From an uncultured Bacteroidales bacterium (GTDB lineage: Bacteria; Bacteroidota; Bacteroidia; Bacteroidales; Paludibacteraceae): DNA of 6,177 nt. The position numbers were made by a program, and so were the translations under genes. The notes under the pieces are model-generated. The model did no database searches. It was not told where the DNA came from and was given only the letters and a program-made list of their open reading frames with translations. Positions 1-6,159 of the stretch are shown here, in pieces; position 1 is the first letter of the stretch, and every line of letters begins with the position of its first letter. The stretch spans positions 1-6,177 of the forward strand of contig CALCUH010000044.1 of the NCBI GenBank assembly GCA_937907165.1. The letters are read 5' to 3'.

Positions 1-611
1 CTTCTTCAGCCGGATCGAGAACGTCAGCGGCGTTTCCATACCGGGAAAATGCGCACGTCGATTATTATTTGAATGAGTTGAACAGTTCTGACATTCATAA
101 CATATTGCTCGGAATACAGACCTCCCGGACTCCGTTTGTTATTGATTCGGATAGGGATGATAACATTTTCGTGTTTTGGTGCGGACATGGGAACCATGAT
201 GAACTGCTTTACGGAAATAAAGCGGTTTCCGCCTCAGAACTGGACGGATGGTTGACAGATTTGGAACGGAATAACAGGTATAGGAAGTTGCTTTTCACGA
301 TCGAAACGTGTTTCTCGGGAAGTGTCGCGCAGGCGTGTGAAAACCACCATGGCGTTTTGTTCATCACGGCGGCGAATGCGGATGAGACCTCTCTTGTGGA
401 CAAAACAAATTATGATGAGGAGTTGAGGCTATATGTTTCCAACGGATTTAGCAATACGCTTATCCAAACGATTGACCGTCGTCCCAATATCGGAATTAGC
501 GAGTTGTATTACCAACTTGTTTTGGGAACATCCGGTTCGCATGTCTCCATTTACGGATCAAAATCTTATGGTAATATATATCAATGTGATATGAGTGAGT
601 TTTTTAAGTAA
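1..611 (+). CDS. Legumain-like C13 family cysteine peptidase, 5' end missing
   Basis: The frame is open from position 3 with no stop and no ATG before the first motif. A TTG at 69 could be read as a start, but the upstream residues (ENAHVDYY before LNEL) continue the family pattern, so the gene enters from outside the window and only its C-terminal part is seen. Two clan CD motifs are present: a hydrophobic strand ending in WCGHG with the catalytic His at 186-188, and LLFTIETCFSGS with the catalytic Cys at 309-311, followed by the typical FITAANADE segment. Known C13 relatives (legumain, GPI8) cleave after Asn or Asp or act as transamidases; the substrate here is unknown. The missing N-terminus hides any signal peptide. 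It ends in TAA 23 bases before the next gene, so the two are probably cotranscribed. The family call is firm; the role is not. Confidence 0.87.
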   Translation, partial: SSAGSRTSAAFPYRENAHVDYYLNELNSSDIHNILLGIQTSRTPFVIDSDRDDNIFVFWCGHGNHDELLYGNKAVSASELDGWLTDLERNNRYRKLLFTIETCFSGSVAQACENHHGVLFITAANADETSLVDKTNYDEELRLYVSNGFSNTLIQTIDRRPNIGISELYYQLVLGTSGSHVSIYGSKSYGNIYQCDMSEFFK

Positions 612-634
612 TTACTATTAATCTTTTAATTTTT

Positions 635-2233
635 ATGTCTATGAAAAAGATGATTTATTCTTTGGCTGTGTTATCATGTATATTCGCAGCCTGTGAAAAG
701 GAAGATGAGGAAGTGGCAAAGAAAACTTCTTCTGACGAAATGGTGACTCATGGAGATTCCACTACTGTGCATGTCTTCACGTACGACAAGTTTTTTACCA
801 ATAGCGATGTGCTGATCACGAAGGGTGATACATCCCAAATATCGGTAAGTTCCGTCTTGATTAATAATTTGGATAAGGGAACGCCGAAGAAGGGTAATGT
901 CGTTGTCGTGTGGAACAAAATCAACGAGGAGCCATATTATTTGCGCGTGACGGAAACGTCAGAGACAGAAGATCGTGTATTGTTGAACGTTAGTAAGGCT
1001 TATCCTTTTGAAGCGATTCCTGATGGCGACTATAAACTATCTACTGACATCTACTACAATCCGAATGCCTTGAGATCTCTCTCCAACGGAGATGAGTACG
1101 AAGCTTCGTTGTATGATGACAAAGAGGGTACTCACCACCCGATGGTCATTATCGAAGATAGGAGCAACGCTCTGATGAACAATGGTTCGGCGGTGAACTC
1201 CATCGATTTGCAGGTGACCGAAACCGATAAGATGTTAAGGGAAAACGGATATATCGATGTGCGAGAGTTGAGAAACGCGAACGCATCTTACGATGGAACG
1301 ATTATAGACATCAATAAGGAATTGCATCCTGGCGTCATCGGTGTACCTGGAATGGGTAAGATGATCGGTAACCATGGTAGCTGGCTTGGCTTATTCGGTG
1401 GTATCGAAAAACTATACAAGGCGAGTGATCAAGATAAGTTCGGAAACGAATTTAAGGCTTACGTGAAAATCGATACGATTAGATTTAGATCAAAATCTAC
1501 CTTCCATGTCGAAGTGAAAACTTCTTGGGGTAGACCTATCTTCTTCGAGGCTTATGACCATGGTTCATCGGATTTCGAAATCTCCAACATCGGTATCGGT
1601 TTGGGTGAGGCTTGCTCGGGTGAACATCAGCTCACTTACTTCAATGGCAAGACATTCGTCTTCTGGATTTGCGCGGTCCCTGTGGCTATCAAGGTTTCGC
1701 CTAATTTGTATTTCAAATATAGCTATGACGCTTACGCTTTGATGGATTATAGAATCAATTACAAGAAACATAACGAGAATACGATCGGTATCCGTTGGGA
1801 GAAGGATAAGGGTGTGACGGATCTTTGTAAAGACAATTCCACTCCTGCCACCTATAAAGATTGGGACAATTTCGATGATTTCATCGGAAAAACGCATTTG
1901 GTGTTCTGCGGAAAGGCTTCTGTCGGTATTTATCTCAGAACAAGTATTTTGTTGTATAATGTTTTCGGTCCTACGCTTGGCTTGGGGGTACGCGCCGACT
2001 TCGCTGGCGAAATCGGTGACGAGGGTCAAATTGATGATTTAGGCAATTGGACCAACCACATTCCGGTGGACGGATATGCGAAAATGGATATGGCCGTAGC
2101 CGGAGAGTTGGGCGCTGAGGTAAGTATTCTTGGCAAAAAGCTCTTCAACCGCGCTTATGATGTCTATGATTTCAAAACGTTCAATATTTTCAACTATAAC
2201 TTGGACTCTCTTGAAGTGTTTAAGAAGAAATAG
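635..2233 (+). CDS. Surface-exposed lipoprotein of unknown function
   Basis: A 532-residue protein starting at ATG 635; ATG 641 (MKKM...) is an equally good alternative that removes only two residues. The N-terminus is a lipoprotein signal peptide: Lys-Lys, a hydrophobic stretch to residue 17, then a lipobox ending FAAC with Cys20 as the lipidated residue. The residues after it, EKEDEE, are strongly acidic, which in Bacteroidota is the export signal that sends lipoproteins to the cell surface. I recognise no domain in the mature part. It is rich in aromatic and Gly residues towards the C-terminus (for example a GPTLGLGVRADF stretch), consistent with a beta-rich fold. There is no T9SS sorting domain. 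The gene lies 23 bases after the C13 peptidase and about 20 bases before the next lipoprotein, so it is probably the middle gene of an operon. It could be a protease substrate, inhibitor or binding partner, but this is inference. It stops with TAG. Confidence 0.85.
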   Translation: MSMKKMIYSLAVLSCIFAACEKEDEEVAKKTSSDEMVTHGDSTTVHVFTYDKFFTNSDVLITKGDTSQISVSSVLINNLDKGTPKKGNVVVVWNKINEEPYYLRVTETSETEDRVLLNVSKAYPFEAIPDGDYKLSTDIYYNPNALRSLSNGDEYEASLYDDKEGTHHPMVIIEDRSNALMNNGSAVNSIDLQVTETDKMLRENGYIDVRELRNANASYDGTIIDINKELHPGVIGVPGMGKMIGNHGSWLGLFGGIEKLYKASDQDKFGNEFKAYVKIDTIRFRSKSTFHVEVKTSWGRPIFFEAYDHGSSDFEISNIGIGLGEACSGEHQLTYFNGKTFVFWICAVPVAIKVSPNLYFKYSYDAYALMDYRINYKKHNENTIGIRWEKDKGVTDLCKDNSTPATYKDWDNFDDFIGKTHLVFCGKASVGIYLRTSILLYNVFGPTLGLGVRADFAGEIGDEGQIDDLGNWTNHIPVDGYAKMDMAVAGELGAEVSILGKKLFNRAYDVYDFKTFNIFNYNLDSLEVFKKK

Positions 2234-2253
2234 AATTATTGTTTCCGTATAGG

Positions 2254-3249
2254 ATGAAAAACTTGATTCGGCATATTACAGATGGGATGTCCCTCCGTGA
2301 GACGGGGGGACTTCTCCTCTGTTTGCTTTGGGCTGCCGTCATATCTGGTTGCGAAAAAGGAGAGGAGGTCTCCGATTCGACGATATACGAAGTGACAATC
2401 GTCTTCCCGCCTAATTCGTTGGGAGATAACGGTTTTTACGACAAATTGCTTCTGGGTGTCACAAGATTTGAAAACAGCCATCCTGCGAGGAATACCCAAA
2501 TCATGGTTAATACGCCTTATGATAGTGTTCTGGAAAGGGAGATGTATGTCGCATGGTTCAATAGCCTTTCTGCTGGCGATAGTGTCCGAAAACTGCTTAT
2601 TGTTCCTAATTATGATGCGTTGTCCGGTCTGGATGAATATGTCACAAATTTGCCTGAATATAATGATGTCCTCTTTTTTTCCGAGAAGACGGAGAGTACG
2701 GAAATGAAAGGATGGCACCGTACTTTTTTGGACGAGTATTCTGTCGCCTTTTTGTTGGGACAAAAAATCGCCGAAGACAAATATATAGAACCTGTCAAAA
2801 TGAAGGTTTCGGGACAGGATTATCTCTATCATAGTGTGGAAAAAGGCATTTCGGACGGCTATTCCAGCATTAGGGGGGTGGGTATTGACTCGTTTGTCAT
2901 CGCGGATTCTGATAGTGTTATTAAAACGATGACTCACATCTACGACTTCGTTGACGACATTTGTGAAGAATCACAATTCGGAACTTGCATTATCCCGCTA
3001 TTGGGGGAATACCAAAACATTTTTTACTATTATGATTTGGACAAGGTCATATTCTTGGGAATAGATATGAACATCCAAAGCCATATCAATTGCTTGTTTT
3101 CCATTGTCCGTAATTATGATCTCCTGCTTTATGATAGGTTGAACGAATGGCTTTTAAAGCATGAGTTTTCTCCTTATGAACGATATTGTAATGATGGAAG
3201 GTATATTGAGTGGTATCAGTCGTCTTTGTTCTATGATAAGGATGATTGA
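2254..3249 (+). CDS. BMP/PnrA-like substrate-binding lipoprotein
   Basis: The open frame extends back to a TTG at 2239, but ATG 2254 (331 residues) is the first normal start and follows AGG. ATG 2287 is also credible: it gives 320 residues and a standard 22-residue lipoprotein signal. Both precede a hydrophobic LLLCLLWAAV core and lipobox ISGC. The next residues, EKGEE, again fit the Bacteroidota surface-export signal. The mature part follows the order of BMP (basic membrane protein, type 1 periplasmic-binding fold) proteins: a beta strand and GDNGFYDKLLLGV near the N-terminus (compare the D-K-S-F-N-D loop of BMP proteins), a strand with LLIVPNY, a strand with VLFFSE, a helix with YSVAFLLGQKIAE (compare YLAG...), and VIFLGIDMN near the C-terminus. 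BMP proteins such as PnrA bind nucleosides; the ligand here is unknown and no permease or ATPase is nearby. The last 19 bases overlap the converging minus-strand gene. Fold assignment is moderate. Confidence 0.72.
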   Translation: MKNLIRHITDGMSLRETGGLLLCLLWAAVISGCEKGEEVSDSTIYEVTIVFPPNSLGDNGFYDKLLLGVTRFENSHPARNTQIMVNTPYDSVLEREMYVAWFNSLSAGDSVRKLLIVPNYDALSGLDEYVTNLPEYNDVLFFSEKTESTEMKGWHRTFLDEYSVAFLLGQKIAEDKYIEPVKMKVSGQDYLYHSVEKGISDGYSSIRGVGIDSFVIADSDSVIKTMTHIYDFVDDICEESQFGTCIIPLLGEYQNIFYYYDLDKVIFLGIDMNIQSHINCLFSIVRNYDLLLYDRLNEWLLKHEFSPYERYCNDGRYIEWYQSSLFYDKDD

Positions 3250-3261
3250 TATGAATAAAAG

Positions 3262-3311
3262 TTGTCGGAATAATGGTTATGTAAACTGAACTGTTTTTTT
3301 ACATCCGACAA
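3262..3311. repeat. Nested inverted repeat between converging genes
   Basis: Outer arms TTGTCGG (3262-3268) and CCGACAA (3305-3311) enclose inner arms ATGTAAA (3279-3285) and TTTACAT (3298-3304). A 10-base bulge lies on the left and the loop is 12 bases. A run of seven T (3294-3300) lies partly in the loop and partly in the right arm. The element begins 12 bases after the stop of the BMP-like lipoprotein and lies inside the 3' end of the opposing gene. It may be a plus-strand terminator or a processing hairpin, but the T-run placement is not that of a classical intrinsic terminator. Confidence 0.4.
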
Positions 3312-3770
3312 GAAAAGCATTGTCTCGATGGGTGACTTGCTCTCCACTGGATATGCTATAATCTTTTGCATGATAGAGGTAATCGTATTAGTACCTGCCA
3401 CAGAAGAAGATTTCTCTTCCTGCTTCTTTGGTTGGTTTTCTGTAATAGGAATAGAGAGTTTCCATTGTTCAAACGAGTCAGACATACCCGACTCATCCAT
3501 GCTGGACAAGATCATCTCGGCAGGAAGGGAAAGGATAATGGAGCCACCTTCAATCTCCTGCACATGACTTCCCTCTGGGGTGAATTTCGGCAAACTTGTA
3601 GTCGGGAAACCGACAAAAATAGTGCTTTGCTCCGTAGATTTCATCATCTTGTGCGTTGCCTTGAAGTCTGAAACGAATCGACAGCAGAGCCAAGCACTCC
3701 ACTCGTAGGCACGAAGGAAGGAGCCTTCCTTAAAAAGGTGGATGACCCTTTTCGACGATGAATCACCTCT

Positions 3771-3773
3771 CTA
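3771..3773 (-). other. In-frame amber codon (TAG) at codon 12
   Basis: On the minus strand the codons run GAG ATA GAG AAG TAG AGA GGT GAT. Frame and residue style are continuous on both sides, so a single substitution (for example from CAG, AAG or GAG) explains the break without a frameshift. Recoding of TAG is unlikely, because the 532-residue lipoprotein gene uses TAG as its natural stop (2231-2233). Confidence 0.6.
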
Positions 3774-3837
3774 CTTCTCTATCTCCAGAATATCCTTTAT
3801 CTGCATATCTTCATTTAATAAATACTTTTTCAAAAGA

Positions 3838-3899
3838 AATGACACGAGAAAATCCCCGCTGGCCTCTTCGGGAGGCCGCAGGGCTTCCCTCCTGTCATT
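3838..3899 (-). terminator. Compound hairpin downstream of the 414-residue secreted protein gene
   Basis: The outer arms AATGACACGAG (3838-3848) and CTCCTGTCATT (3889-3899) pair at 10 of 11 positions, with one C-C mismatch. Inside them is a GC-rich hairpin: GGCCTC (3861-3866) and GAGGCC (3872-3877) with loop TTCGG, extended by GC/GC and CCC/GGG with single-base bulges. On the minus strand the GC stem is followed by GATTTTCT, a short T-tract. The outer palindrome starts 45 bases past the stop codon at 3944. An intrinsic terminator, possibly bidirectional, is the simplest reading. A GC hairpin shortly after a variable region is also a known helper element of DGR target sites, so that role is worth considering. 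Confidence 0.5.
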
Positions 3900-3943
3900 C
3901 CTTTACTGGTTTTTGCTTCGGGTTTTGCTTCATCGGAATAGCG

Positions 3944-5188
3944 TTATTCTGTGACCAGGCGCACAGAGATTCCGTAGTAGCGGCGTTCGTCGAAGACGCT
4001 GGCATGGTCCGAACAGAAGTAGAAGACGTAGACGCTGCCGTCGTCGACCGCCGTGGACGACCAATAATCTCCGAAGGAACCAACACCGCAGACTCTAGTA
4101 CCATCGCGGCCGCCAGCGCAAGGCAAAAAGACCGCTCCTGCATACTCCATCTTGCTCCATTCAGCAGCAGAATAACTGTTCGTGGTGAAGTCGCCAGGAT
4201 CAGCAGTGAATGTCAAGCCGCTTGGTGTGCTCCATCCATCGGGAAGAAGGATATAACCTTTCTGTCCGTTGACGGTCGCTTGACCTCGGAGGTTCTTGGC
4301 GTTGGTGCGGGTGTCGAAGAGGTATTCCCACTCACCGGATGTCAGCGTGCGCCACATGCCCGCCTTATTGCCTCCGTTGCTGATGGCGTTATAGACGCCC
4401 CAGTCGTACTTGGTGCCGGCAATGTCGTTTTCTTCATCTCCGTAGTATAAATAAACGGTGCTGCTCATGTACGGATCTTTGTTTTTGTAGCCACTCGTAC
4501 CCCATCCGAAGTGGTCGATCCAGCCCGAATAGGTGGAGGAGATATTCTTGTTATCCTCTCCTATCACATCATACTGGTTCTCCGCAAAGCGCCATGTAAT
4601 GGTTCTTGCCTGGTACTGGAGATTACCCATGGAAAAACTGACCTGCGTGGTGGCGGATACGGAGAACTTGCCGGGAAGTTTACCGCCCGTCTTGTCGATC
4701 GGGGTGACGGATGGTTCAGAGGAACCTCCGTTGCCGCCTGCCACATAGCCGCTGTCAGCCAACACCTGCAGCACCATCGCACGTAGCATCTTCTCATTCA
4801 CCTTCTCCGCATAAATGGCATACGGCACGCTCAGCAGCTGGGAAGTGACCGTTACGCTCTTGCCGTTCACTTCGGTAGTGGATTGCACGAAGTAAGGGCC
4901 CTTGCTCCAATCGATGGCGGAGAAGTCGTCGGAACTCTTGCCGCCGCCGATCTCAAGATTGATAGCACCTGCGGATGTGGTTGTCGTGGTATGGCTCTCC
5001 GAATAGACGGAAGCGCCATCTACGGAACCTTGCAAAATGGAGACCTGAACGCCCAGCTCCTGGTTGGTGATCACTTGGCCCTCCGCATTGCGGACCACTG
5101 CCTGATACGCCATCTTCTGTGGCGCTTGCGCGAACATGGATGCTGTCCATAGCAGCATCATCGCAATGATTGTGAATAATTTTCTCAT
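3944..5188 (-). CDS. Secreted surface protein with C-terminal lectin-like, possibly DGR-diversified domain
   Basis: A 414-residue protein from ATG 5188, with an A-rich leader (AAAAAGATAAAAAG) as is common in Bacteroidota. Residues 1-21 form a signal peptide, cleaved around FAQA; there is no lipobox. Residues 27-130 (YQAVVRNAEGQVI ... LLSVPYAIYAEKV) are the N-terminal domain seen on many Bacteroidota surface proteins. A Gly/Ser-rich linker (150-157) leads to a domain at about 170-414 with TWRFAENQYDVIG, GWGTSGY, YDWGVYNAISNGG, EWEYLF, GYILLPDGW, GAVFLPCAGGRDG, YWSSTA and RYYGISVRLV. This order matches the Fibrobacter-paralogue/C-type lectin-like domains also used by DGR target proteins. Codons 381-408 are almost all NNC or NNT (25 of 28), as expected from adenine mutagenesis of AAC/AAT codons. 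It lacks a T9SS sorting domain, although the upstream gene encodes one. Binding of an external ligand is inferred. Confidence 0.85.
   Translation of the reverse strand: MRKLFTIIAMMLLWTASMFAQAPQKMAYQAVVRNAEGQVITNQELGVQVSILQGSVDGASVYSESHTTTTTSAGAINLEIGGGKSSDDFSAIDWSKGPYFVQSTTEVNGKSVTVTSQLLSVPYAIYAEKVNEKMLRAMVLQVLADSGYVAGGNGGSSEPSVTPIDKTGGKLPGKFSVSATTQVSFSMGNLQYQARTITWRFAENQYDVIGEDNKNISSTYSGWIDHFGWGTSGYKNKDPYMSSTVYLYYGDEENDIAGTKYDWGVYNAISNGGNKAGMWRTLTSGEWEYLFDTRTNAKNLRGQATVNGQKGYILLPDGWSTPSGLTFTADPGDFTTNSYSAAEWSKMEYAGAVFLPCAGGRDGTRVCGVGSFGDYWSSTAVDDGSVYVFYFCSDHASVFDERRYYGISVRLVTE
3965..4108 (-). other. Candidate variable region (VR) of a diversity-generating retroelement target
   Basis: This covers codons 361-408 of the secreted protein. 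Fixed framework residues (YWSSTA, RYYG, SVRLV) alternate with mixed residues V, D, D, G, S, V, Y, V, F, Y, F, C, D, H, A, S, V, F, D and so on, nearly all encoded NNC or NNT. Replacing the first two bases of those codons by AA gives a plausible Asn-rich template. No second copy of the region and no reverse transcriptase gene are in the window, so the call rests on codon pattern and fold only. Confidence 0.45.
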
Positions 5189-5258
5189 CTTTTTATCTTT
5201 TTATTTGTTATTTATTACTTATTACATGTTCAACCCCTGGGAACAGACTACCCACATC

Positions 5259-5276
5259 ATGCCCCTGACGGGGCAT
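5259..5276. repeat. Perfect GC-rich hairpin in the intergenic region
   Basis: ATGCCCC (5259-5265) and GGGGCAT (5270-5276) pair perfectly over 7 bp around loop TGAC. It lies in the 112-base gap between the T9SS sorting-domain gene (stop at 5301) and the secreted protein gene (start at 5188), 24 bases past the stop. On the minus strand it is followed by GATGTGGGT, with no T-run, so it is a poor intrinsic terminator. It may be an mRNA-stability or processing hairpin, or a copy of a dispersed palindromic repeat. The rest of the gap is A/T-rich near the downstream start and shows no clear promoter. Confidence 0.55.
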
Positions 5277-5300
5277 CTTTCGGGGAATGCGCCATTACAT

Positions 5301-5762
5301 TTATCGCTTGACAATTTGGAACGTCTTCACCGTTTTACCGTCCTGCTTGACCGACAAATGGTAGACGCCCGATGCGTAGCTGGAGAAATCGATTGAGGTT
5401 TCGACAGATGAAATCTTACTCCTTTGTAAAATTCTCCCCTCCGCATCCGAGAGCAAGAAACTCACGTTAGACAACCCGCCCGTCTTCAAGACAAGCACAT
5501 CGGCCGTAGGGTTCGGATAGACTGACATCAGCGTCACGTCCACCAAATCCAGACCAACAGTGGCAGACACCGTGTACTGCGGCGCCATCGGTCCTGTGGA
5601 TAGCGAACCGTCCGCGGATTCCACGTTCGCCTTGTAGTCCAGCACATGGGAGAGCGTCAGGCCGTTCTCGCTCTTCTCGCCAACCGAACTGTAGGCGCTA
5701 GTCTGCGAGTAAACGAGCAATGGAATGCCCAATGCAGTTAATAATAAGATTTGTTTTACCAT
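5301..5762 (-). CDS. Short secreted protein with T9SS type A sorting domain
   Basis: A 153-residue protein from ATG 5762. Residues 1-20 are a signal peptide (Lys3, hydrophobic LLLTALGIPLLV, then YSQ). Residues 21-75 are a short uncharacterised segment ending YTVSATVGLDLVDV. Residues 79-153 are a type IX secretion C-terminal domain: the VYPNPTADVLVL opening, a FLLSDAEGRIL strand pair, IDFSSYASGVYHLSV and the terminal KTVKTFQIVKR. Such domains direct cargo through the T9SS outer-membrane channel, after which the sortase PorU normally removes them and attaches the cargo. Here almost no cargo precedes the domain, so a stand-alone sorting module or small surface peptide is implied. It starts 6 bases after the stop of the upstream membrane protein gene and lies 112 bases before the 414-residue secreted protein gene, in one direction. 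The domain call is firm; the function is unknown. Confidence 0.88.
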   Translation of the reverse strand: MVKQILLLTALGIPLLVYSQTSAYSSVGEKSENGLTLSHVLDYKANVESADGSLSTGPMAPQYTVSATVGLDLVDVTLMSVYPNPTADVLVLKTGGLSNVSFLLSDAEGRILQRSKISSVETSIDFSSYASGVYHLSVKQDGKTVKTFQIVKR

Positions 5763-5768
5763 AAAAAT

Positions 5769-6020
5769 TTATTTTTTAAAATAGAATCTCAATAACATCC
5801 AGACCTTCATACCTTGTTCTTTTGAAAACTTTAGGTATAATCTCTCATAATACACTTTCTTTGAGTAGGATGACAGACCAATCAACACAAGCGATAAACT
5901 AATTGAAATGACAGGCAGGCTACCCCACCATGTCCATTGTCCATTTTTGACAGTTACCACATTGAAAATAACCTTCATAACAGACAGAACAATTACCAAA
6001 AACTGTGCTATCACCAACAT
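5769..6020 (-). CDS. Small membrane protein of unknown function with two helices
   Basis: An 83-residue ORF from ATG 6020. Residues 2-24 (LVIAQFLVIVLSVMKVIFNVV) and about 31-52 (WGSLPVISISLSLVLIGL) are hydrophobic and likely transmembrane. The C-terminal 30 residues are basic and aromatic (SKK, YYERLYLKF, LLRFYFKK), suggesting a cytoplasmic tail with both ends inside. The frame stays open upstream of the ATG for nine codons (TISYKAFFR) to a stop, but contains no normal start. It ends only 6 bases before the T9SS sorting-domain gene, so the two are probably cotranscribed. I do not recognise a family. Close packing and composition support a real gene; the small size leaves some doubt. Confidence 0.62.
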   Translation of the reverse strand: MLVIAQFLVIVLSVMKVIFNVVTVKNGQWTWWGSLPVISISLSLVLIGLSSYSKKVYYERLYLKFSKEQGMKVWMLLRFYFKK

Positions 6021-6122
6021 TCTAAAGAATGCTTTGTAAGAAATTGTTTAAATTTAATTAAAAACTAATTTGAGAGACCTGGAAAATTTCTCTCTAAACA
6101 CATTTAAAATATTGATTATCAG

Positions 6123-6153
6123 TTTGATAAGTGGATAAAAATTCGTAACTTTA
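6123..6153 (+). promoter_or_regulatory. Bacteroidota-type promoter facing right, out of the window
   Basis: TTTG at 6123-6126 and TAACTTTA at 6146-6153 are separated by 19 bases. The Bacteroidota primary sigma factor consensus is TTTG, 19-21 bases, TAnnTTTG; only the last base differs. Nothing starts on the plus strand within the remaining 24 bases, so the transcript would serve a gene beyond the right edge. Confidence 0.45.
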
Positions 6154-6159
6154 AAGGTA
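6152..6159 (-). promoter_or_regulatory. Possible -7 box for the leftward operon
   Basis: On the minus strand this reads TACCTTTA, one base off TAnnTTTG. It lies about 130 bases before the ATG of the small membrane protein (6020). A -33 TTTG at the right distance would fall at or just past the window edge, so the site cannot be completed. It overlaps the plus-strand box within an 18-bp near-palindrome (6144-6161). Confidence 0.27.

Larger units (their letters stand above)
3231..3806 (-). pseudogene. Small MutS domain I-like protein gene interrupted by an amber codon
   Basis: The undisturbed ORF runs from ATG 3647 to TAG 3231 (138 residues). In the same frame, protein-like sequence continues upstream through FKEGSFLRAYEWSAWL to ATG 3806 (MQIKDILEIEK), with one in-frame TAG at codon 12 (3771-3773). 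Between that stop and 3647 there is no ATG, GTG or TTG, so the conserved-looking N-terminus cannot be made by normal initiation. The intended product is about 191 residues. VIHLFKEGSFLRAYEWSAWL followed by IFVGFPTTSLPKF resembles MutS domain I (the GDFYE...A and G.P..SLDKYL elements). After that come a Ser/Lys/Glu-rich linker and a C-terminal helix pair with YPVESKSPIETMLFLSDVKKQF. Comparable short proteins occur in Bacteroidota, to my recollection of the family pattern; function unknown. Either the gene is decayed, or a shorter protein is made from 3647. Its 3' end overlaps the preceding plus-strand gene by 19 bases, tail to tail. Confidence 0.6.

Noticed and set aside
69..71. TTG as the true start of the C13 peptidase
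   Set aside because: The same frame is open to the window edge with residues that fit the family, and a 180-residue product would lack the N-terminal part of the caspase-like fold.
1565..2029. 154-codon minus-strand frame inside the 532-residue lipoprotein gene
   Set aside because: It is antisense to a gene with signal peptide and operon context, and its translation shows no recognisable features.
2239..2241. TTG as the start of the BMP-like lipoprotein
   Set aside because: ATG codons at 2254 and 2287 follow in frame and give a better lipoprotein signal peptide.
3714..3731. Palindrome AAGGAAGG-AG-CCTTCCTT
   Set aside because: It falls in the codons for the KEGSFL stretch of the interrupted gene, has little loop space and no T-run, so chance within coding sequence is the likeliest explanation.
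3771..3773. Recoded TAG (read as an amino acid)
   Set aside because: TAG ends the 532-residue lipoprotein gene and the small gene itself, and no suppressor system is visible; a point mutation is simpler.
3758..4450. 230-codon plus-strand frame
   Set aside because: It lies opposite the well-supported secreted protein gene and the interrupted small gene, its start is in non-coding palindromic DNA, and the translation lacks any domain-like pattern. The third-position C/T bias of the real gene keeps this antisense frame open.
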